A DNA stretch of 64,000 bases from NCBI RefSeq assembly GCF_900566075.1, contig NZ_UPHU01000001.1:3224001-3288000 (forward strand), in the 5' to 3' direction. Numbering within the stretch: position 1 is the first letter of the stretch; every line of letters begins with the position of its first letter. The position numbers were made by a program, and so were the translations under genes. The notes under the pieces were generated by a model. It searched no databases. It worked only from the letters and a program-made list of their open reading frames with translations, and was not told where the DNA came from. This stretch comes from Mycobacterium pseudokansasii (GTDB taxonomy: Bacteria > Actinomycetota > Actinomycetes > Mycobacteriales > Mycobacteriaceae). This document shows positions 59,463 to 64,000 of the stretch, in pieces.

Positions 59463-60263
59463 TCATTGCTGTGCGGATGGTGTTTCGACGAAGTGGACCG
59501 CCCGGCCTGGTTCGACAACTTCCGCCTGGCCCTGCCATGAACACTCCTCGACATACCGTTCGAATATCACGGTTGTCAGACGAGAGTCCGGGTCAATCTG
59601 AATGATCTTGGCTACGTTCAGATTATCTGTCAGCCGGGGGACCTCGACTGTCTGCCAGATGTTGTCGGGGCGCACATCACATCCCACCACCGCGGTTACC
59701 GTCCCACTACAGTTATCGGCGTATGCCCTGGCCGCGTCGTGCCAAAACCGGACCAGTTCCGGGTCACACTTATTCCATCCCGGAATTGGCTGCATCCCAT
59801 TTCGTTCCAGCAGCATTTTCAGCGTGGTGCCGTTCGCCTCACCCGCCAGCCGTTCGGCGATTCTCGAACCGTCCGGCCCGACGCTCACTCCCCGCGCGTC
59901 AAGACCCGACCAATAGTAGGCCGCATCAGGATCCGTCTTTGTCAATTCCACCAGCTCGTCGTATGACGGCAAACTGCCCGGCAGATAGAAGTTGCCATCG
60001 ACTATGAGACCATCGGTTGAATTGCAGAATTCATGTGGTGTCCCGTCCTTGCTCAGGCCATCTCTGTGTCGGAGACGGCCCTCGCTGCCCGAGCCGGCGG
60101 TTGTCGGGCAGCGCGCCGCACTTTCCGTCGTCCACGCCTCACCCGGCGTGCCGAACAGCTGGTCTATTTCGGCAAGCACACTTTCGGCATAACACCCGAA
60201 CTCAGCCGTCCGCTCGACCGCGTCGACCATTGGGGCCGGATCGGCCGCGAACGGCTCAACCAT
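59463..60263 (-). CDS. WXG100-like protein fused to a toxin-like (NADase-type) C-terminal domain
   Basis: 266 residues from ATG 60263. The N-terminus MVEPFAADPAPMVDAVERTAEFGCYAESVLAEIDQLF is the first helix of WXG100/ESX-type proteins, with the turn reading GEAWTTE. The second helix is missing: after SAARCPTTAG the text jumps to a globular domain with YYWSGLDARGVSVGPDG, TLKMLLERNGMQPIPGW, VRFWHDAARAYADNCSGTVTAVVG, RPDNIWQTVEVPRL and NLNVAKIIQIDPDSRLTTVIFERY. I associate that pattern with ADP-ribosyl-cyclase-like NADase domains of polymorphic toxins. The assignment is an inference; an ESX-exported effector is the best guess. Confidence 0.6.
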   Translation of the reverse strand: MVEPFAADPAPMVDAVERTAEFGCYAESVLAEIDQLFGTPGEAWTTESAARCPTTAGSGSEGRLRHRDGLSKDGTPHEFCNSTDGLIVDGNFYLPGSLPSYDELVELTKTDPDAAYYWSGLDARGVSVGPDGSRIAERLAGEANGTTLKMLLERNGMQPIPGWNKCDPELVRFWHDAARAYADNCSGTVTAVVGCDVRPDNIWQTVEVPRLTDNLNVAKIIQIDPDSRLTTVIFERYVEECSWQGQAEVVEPGRAVHFVETPSAQQ

Positions 60264-60498
60264 GGCCGACCTCGCGCAAACCCCGCGCGGACCCCGTCGC
60301 GTTGATCTGACAAGCGACACCGACGTTCCCGATCGACGTCCGCGAAATCGGCAAACCCGGCGGCAGCGTCAACGACCTTGCGTCGTCCGGTCCGGGCGGT
60401 CCGATGGGCCCACATCCTTCGGACGCAGCAGCACACGACGATTCCGCGAAACTCCGCATATTCGCGGCTTCCGCGCGCACGGTGTACTCAGCGTCCAT
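60256..60498 (-). CDS. Short ORF upstream of the toxin-like gene, possible degenerate EspC/WXG-type partner
   Basis: 80 codons from an ATG at 60498: MDAEYTVRAEAANMRSFAES then SCAAASEG, after which composition becomes Pro/Gly rich. The first 28 residues resemble the opening helix of EspC/DUF2580 or WXG100 proteins. It overlaps the next start by 8 bp, as in operonic pairs. The ATG itself overlaps the end of another frame reading ESAAGALAALAQVAQQLRAP. All pieces look frameshifted or truncated. Confidence 0.3.
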   Translation of the reverse strand: MDAEYTVRAEAANMRSFAESSCAAASEGCGPIGPPGPDDARSLTLPPGLPISRTSIGNVGVACQINATGSARGLREVGHG

Positions 60499-60964
60499 CG
60501 CGGCACAGCGTATCGAGGGTCCCGGGTGCTCGCAATTGTTGCGCCACTTGCGCCAAAGCCGCCAATGCCCCCGCGGCCGATTCGTTGCCTCAATCCGCAG
60601 AGGCATACCCGCTTTCGGGCCTCGTCGATCGGGTCGCCGATCCCTTGGCCATTTGGCCGTATCAGAATTCCTCGTGGTGCTCAGTATCGAGTCCGAGGGT
60701 CGGAAGTATCAGCCCGAATAGGTCGCTTCAGTACATTTGGCGTGGACTCGTCACTCCAGCGCGGGGTGACACCGTAGCCCGTTCGCGAAATCGAGGGCAC
60801 CCTGCCCGATGCTCCCGACCCTCGCTGCGAGTAACTGCTTGCTCGAACGCGCCATAGCGCCGCGAGATCCCCTTGATCGGCTACCGGGCGTCGGGGTAGC
60901 GTGATGCCGGACAATTACGAAACGCTCGGTATCGTAATTGGATCGTACGAAAGGATCGGCTTCG
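60499..60964. other. Upstream region with fragments on the minus strand and the monooxygenase promoter
   Basis: The left part, read on the minus strand, contains protein-like fragments in different frames (YASAD, stop, then ESAAGALAALAQVAQQLRA; and MARSSKQLLAARVGSIGQGAL from 60855). These suggest decayed ESX-associated or unrelated small genes. The right end (60900-60964) holds the promoter of the monooxygenase operon. Confidence 0.4.
60912..60940. promoter_or_regulatory. 9-bp inverted repeat upstream of the monooxygenase operon
   Basis: CAATTACGA (60912-60920) and TCGTAATTG (60932-60940) form a perfect inverted repeat with an 11-bp spacer. It lies 25 bp before the ATG at 60965 and is followed by the 8-bp palindrome TCGTACGA (60943-60950). 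This looks like a repressor operator over the promoter; the cognate regulator is not in the window. Confidence 0.7.
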
Positions 60965-62893
60965 ATGCGCAGCGGGTACGCCGGCCTGCCCTTCACCACC
61001 TCGACCCCGGAGATCGCGTCCGCGCTCGAGGACGTCAGCATCCCGACACTGTTGCTGTCGCTGGTGCACATCACCGGCGACTGCCGTTTTATTCGTGACT
61101 TCAAGCCGATGGGGCTCTTCCTCAACGAAGTCCAGGGGTTTATGTCCGAGGAGGACAAGGCCCGCGCCCGCGCCGAAGCCTTGGCGGTGATCTCGCAGTA
61201 TCGTGACCGCGGCTGCCCCGAACCCGAGCCGCTGAGCATCGACCTGATCCGAAAAATGATGGATTGGGCGGCCTGCGAACACGTTGCCGACGACTACCTG
61301 CCCCTGGTACTGGAAGAGATGGACCTCGACGGGGTCGATCCACGCCGGCCCGCCCCCATCCCGTCCGAGCGCGCCGCCCAGCTGCCGGTCGTCGTCATCG
61401 GCTGCGGCGAATCCGGCATTCTGGCTGGAATCCGGTTGAAACAGGCAAACATTCCTTTCACCATCATCGAGAAGAACGCCGGCCCCGGCGGAACATGGTG
61501 GGAGAACACCTATCCCGGAGCCCGTGTGGACGTGGCGAACCATTTCTATTGCTATAGCTTCGAACCCAACAATGACTGGACACATTTCTTCGCCGAACAG
61601 TGGGAGCTGCGAGACTATTTCACCCAGGTGATGGACAAGTACGGCGTGTCCGGCCAGGTGCGCTGGGACACCGAGGTCCTGGCCGCCGAGTGGCGCGACG
61701 ACGACGGCATGTGGACGGTTTCGTTGCGGTCGCCCGACGGCCAGACCACCGTGAACGCGCGGGCCGTCATCACCGCGGTCGGTCAGCTGAACCGACCGCA
61801 TATCCCGCCATTCGATGGTGCCGGCACGTTCGCCGGACCGTCGTTTCACTCCGCGGCCTGGGACCACTCCGTCGACGTGACCGGCAAACGGGTCGCGCTG
61901 GTCGGGGCGGGCGCCAGCGGCTTCCAGATCGCGCCGGCGATCGCGGGCGACGTCGAGCGTCTCACCGTCTTCCAGCGCACCGCGCAATGGATGTTTCCCA
62001 ACCCGATGTACCACGATTGCGTCGGCGACGGGGTCCGCTGGGCGATGCGGCACCTACCGTTTTATGGCAGGTGGTATCGGTTCCTGCTGCTGTGGCCGGG
62101 AGCCGATAAGGGACTCGACGCGGCGCGTGCCGACCCGGATTACCCCGATCAGGACTATGCCGTCAGCGAGATGAACGCCGCGGCGCGGATGATGTTCAGC
62201 CAGTGGATTACCAGCCAAGTCGGCGACGACCATGAGCTGTTGGCGAAGGTGATGCCCGACTATCCCGCCACCGGTAAGCGGACACTGCAAGACAACGGCA
62301 GCTGGCTGCAGACCTTGCAACGGGACAACGTCGAACTGGTGCGCACGCCGATCCGGCGAATCACACCCGGCGGCATCGTCACCCAAGACGGTCAGCCATA
62401 CCCCGTCGACGTCATCATCTACGCGACCGGGTTTCGTCACACCGACGTGCTGTGGCCGCTGAAAATCCTCGGCCGCAACGGGATTGACCTGCGCGACAGC
62501 TGGGGCAGCCGACCTTATGCCTATCTTGGCATCACGGTTCCGGAGTTTCCCAACCTGTTCCTCATCTACGGGCCCGGCACTCATCTGGCCCATGGCGGTA
62601 GCCTGATCTTCCAGTCCGAACTCCAGATGCGCTACATCAATCTGTGTCTGCAACACCTGATTGCCGCCGACGTACATTCGATGGAGCCGACGGCTCGAGC
62701 CGCCGCTGACTGGCATCAGCGTACGCAGGCCGAAATACAGCAGATGGTGTGGTCACATCCGGACGTCAAACACTCTTACTTCAAAAACGCCGACGGGGAA
62801 ATCCATACCGTCAGCCCGTGGCGGCTCAGCGAGTACTGGGCGGCGGTGCGAGAACCGGACTGGTCTCAATTCATTCTGCGACAAAGAAAGTGA
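60965..62893 (+). CDS. Flavin-containing Baeyer-Villiger-type monooxygenase
   Basis: 642 residues. ATG 60965 behind AAGGA. An N-terminal helical extension (1-135, with STPEIASALEDVSIPTLLLSL) precedes the FAD motif VVVIGCGESGILAGIRL, the GGTWWENTYPGARVDVANHFYCYSF segment, the BVMO fingerprint FAGPSFHSAAWDHSVD, and the NADPH motif VALVGAGASGFQIAPAIAG. It ends with VIIYATGFRHTDVLWPL. It inserts oxygen into ketones or aldehydes; relatives act on steroids, cyclic ketones or alkanes. The ADH gene starts 10 bp later, giving a ketone/alcohol pair. Confidence 0.92.
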   Translation: MRSGYAGLPFTTSTPEIASALEDVSIPTLLLSLVHITGDCRFIRDFKPMGLFLNEVQGFMSEEDKARARAEALAVISQYRDRGCPEPEPLSIDLIRKMMDWAACEHVADDYLPLVLEEMDLDGVDPRRPAPIPSERAAQLPVVVIGCGESGILAGIRLKQANIPFTIIEKNAGPGGTWWENTYPGARVDVANHFYCYSFEPNNDWTHFFAEQWELRDYFTQVMDKYGVSGQVRWDTEVLAAEWRDDDGMWTVSLRSPDGQTTVNARAVITAVGQLNRPHIPPFDGAGTFAGPSFHSAAWDHSVDVTGKRVALVGAGASGFQIAPAIAGDVERLTVFQRTAQWMFPNPMYHDCVGDGVRWAMRHLPFYGRWYRFLLLWPGADKGLDAARADPDYPDQDYAVSEMNAAARMMFSQWITSQVGDDHELLAKVMPDYPATGKRTLQDNGSWLQTLQRDNVELVRTPIRRITPGGIVTQDGQPYPVDVIIYATGFRHTDVLWPLKILGRNGIDLRDSWGSRPYAYLGITVPEFPNLFLIYGPGTHLAHGGSLIFQSELQMRYINLCLQHLIAADVHSMEPTARAAADWHQRTQAEIQQMVWSHPDVKHSYFKNADGEIHTVSPWRLSEYWAAVREPDWSQFILRQRK

Positions 62894-62903
62894 GCACCCC
62901 GAC

Positions 62904-63929
62904 ATGCGCACGGTAGTCATCGACGGGCCGGGAAGAATCCGCGTCGATACACGTCCGGACCCGACGCTTACCGGACCCGACGGCGTCATCGTCGCCGTGA
63001 GCGCCGCCGGTATCTGCGGTTCCGATCTGCACTTCTACGACGGCGACTATCCACTGGCCGAACCGGTCGCCCTCGGTCACGAAGCGGTCGGCACCGTCGT
63101 CGAAGCCGGACCGCAGGTGCGTTCCGTCACGGTTGGTGACCAGGTCCTGGTGTCCTCGGTGGCCGGCTGCGGCGGCTGCGAGGGGTGCGCTACCGGCGAC
63201 CCGGCGATGTGTCGTTTGGGCCCACAGATTTTCGGCTCCGGCGCGCTGGGCGGCGCGCAGGCCGACCTGCTGGCAGTACCTGCCGCCGACTTCCAGGTGC
63301 TCAGGGTTCCCGGCGGGATCACCACCGAACAGGCGCTGCTGCTCACCGACAATCTCGCCACGGGTTGGGCGGCCGCCCGCCGGGCCGACATACCGTTCGG
63401 CGGCACGGTAGCGGTCATCGGCCTGGGCGCGGTGGGGCTATGCGCGGTGCGCTCCGCATTCCTCCATGGCGCGGCAACGGTTTTCGCTGTAGACCGAGTC
63501 GAAGGACGCTTGCGCCGCGCCGCGGGATGTGGCGCCACACCCGTCGACTCGCCGGCGGCGGAGACCGTTCTTGCCGCCACCGGTGGCCGTGGCGCGGACG
63601 CGGTGATCGACGCCGTCGGCACCGACGCGTCCATCACCGACGCGCTGACCGCGGTGCGGCCCGGCGGCACCGTCTCGGTCGTCGGGGTCCATGATCTGCG
63701 GCCGTTCCCGCTTCCGGCCCTGGCTTGCCTGTTGCGCAGCATCACGCTGCGACTGACGATTGCGCCGGTGCAGCGCACCTGGGCGGAGTTGATCCCGCTG
63801 CTTCGGTCGGGCCGCCTCGAAGTCGACGGCATCTTCACCACGGCGCTGCCGTTGGACGAGGCGGCCAAGGGCTACGCGATAGCGGGGTCCCGGTCGGGCG
63901 ACGACGTGAAGGTCCTGCTCACCCCTTAG
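62904..63929 (+). CDS. Zinc-dependent alcohol dehydrogenase (MDR family)
   Basis: A 341-residue enzyme. Catalytic zinc ligands are in AGICGSDLHFYDGDYP and LGHEAVGTVVEAG, and the structural-zinc lobe CGGCEGCATGDPAMC has four Cys. The cofactor loop is VAVIGLGAVGLCAVRSA with Asp at the strand end (FAVDRVEGR), pointing to NAD. It is 10 bp after the monooxygenase, so it probably supplies or removes the ketone substrate by alcohol oxidation. Its last 11 bp overlap a convergent partial gene. Confidence 0.92.
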   Translation: MRTVVIDGPGRIRVDTRPDPTLTGPDGVIVAVSAAGICGSDLHFYDGDYPLAEPVALGHEAVGTVVEAGPQVRSVTVGDQVLVSSVAGCGGCEGCATGDPAMCRLGPQIFGSGALGGAQADLLAVPAADFQVLRVPGGITTEQALLLTDNLATGWAAARRADIPFGGTVAVIGLGAVGLCAVRSAFLHGAATVFAVDRVEGRLRRAAGCGATPVDSPAAETVLAATGGRGADAVIDAVGTDASITDALTAVRPGGTVSVVGVHDLRPFPLPALACLLRSITLRLTIAPVQRTWAELIPLLRSGRLEVDGIFTTALPLDEAAKGYAIAGSRSGDDVKVLLTP

Positions 63930-64000
63930 TAGCCGTGATGTATTGGGAGTGCATAAAACTGTCGATCTGCACGTCCACCTCCGGGGGCGTCATTCCGTAA
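63919..64000 (-). CDS. C-terminal end of a gene entering from the right edge
   Basis: On the minus strand 26 codons read YGMTPPEVDVQIDSFMHSQYITATKG then TGA (63921-63919). The composition is protein-like and not Arg-biased, and it overlaps the ADH stop by 11 bp in convergent fashion. The family cannot be named from this piece. Confidence 0.45.
   Translation of the reverse strand, partial: YGMTPPEVDVQIDSFMHSQYITATKG

Noticed and set aside
61278..61293. AACACGTT core inside the monooxygenase gene as a KstR site
   Set aside because: Within coding sequence and lacking the flanking T and A of the consensus.

Overview
The window is high-GC actinobacterial DNA whose gene content and order match a slow-growing Mycobacterium. 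From memory of the M. tuberculosis (Mtb) H37Rv map, most of it is collinear with Rv1855c to Rv1894c: mod operon, apa, adhA, lldD2, bfrA, an MFS exporter, cyp140, lppE, rpfC, fbpB (antigen 85B) and a nitronate monooxygenase. It is not the tuberculosis complex. It carries an intact oxyR upstream of ahpC-ahpD, a phosphoketolase, extra cytochromes P450, and several insertions absent from H37Rv at these places.

Layout. 1-8.8 kb: the start of an F420-type oxidoreductase, a divergent SDR, and modA-modB-modC. The mod operon is interrupted by two decayed Ser/Thr kinase paralogues. apa and a small membrane protein follow. 8.8-17.9 kb: adhA, a CPBP protease, a MOSC protein, a hemerythrin/SRPBCC gene split by a stop codon, a frameshifted FMN split-barrel gene facing a TetR regulator across a palindrome, a phosphoketolase and an SDR. 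17.9-24.9 kb: a GNAT protein and three large same-strand genes (double CaiB-type CoA transferase, thiolase-like protein, large NAD(P)-fold protein). 24.9-30.3 kb: a reductase, DUF72, HhH-like, TfoX and Ddn-like genes, lldD2 and a DUF1810 gene. 30.3-35.5 kb: redox and iron defence. This holds ahpD-ahpC facing oxyR across an AT-rich palindrome, then EthD-like, PPOX and enoyl-CoA hydratase genes, then bfd and bfrA diverging around two IdeR-type iron boxes.

35.5-43.1 kb: two tandem MFS exporters (the first intact, the second with one nonsense and three frameshift lesions), then an accessory block (CMD-family protein, hypothetical, NTF2-like, P450) where H37Rv has glnA3 and Rv1879. 43.9-49.9 kb: cyp140, lppE, an SDR, an SRPBCC protein, rpfC, a membrane-anchored unknown and fbpB, with a perfect 17-bp terminator hairpin between the last two. 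50.5-57.9 kb: a one-TM unknown, a YceI protein, a CYP125 paralogue followed by an alcohol dehydrogenase remnant, three small proteins, a nitronate monooxygenase behind a perfect KstR-type site, a membrane protein and a FabG3-like hydroxysteroid dehydrogenase. This part has a steroid-catabolism flavour. 57.9-64 kb: a B12-binding radical SAM protein, a WXG100-like protein with a C-terminal domain resembling polymorphic-toxin NADases, debris upstream of it, and a Baeyer-Villiger monooxygenase/alcohol dehydrogenase operon behind a 9-bp inverted repeat.

Two themes stand out. Decay is concentrated in duplicated or accessory genes: two kinases, an MFS copy, the hemerythrin fusion, the split-barrel gene and the dehydrogenase stub. 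Regulation is readable at several promoters: an OxyR palindrome, IdeR boxes, a KstR site, a TetR operator and an unassigned operator before the monooxygenase. No tRNA, rRNA, CRISPR array or insertion sequence was seen. The most novel-looking locus is the possible ESX-type toxin module at 59.46-60.5 kb beside the radical SAM gene.
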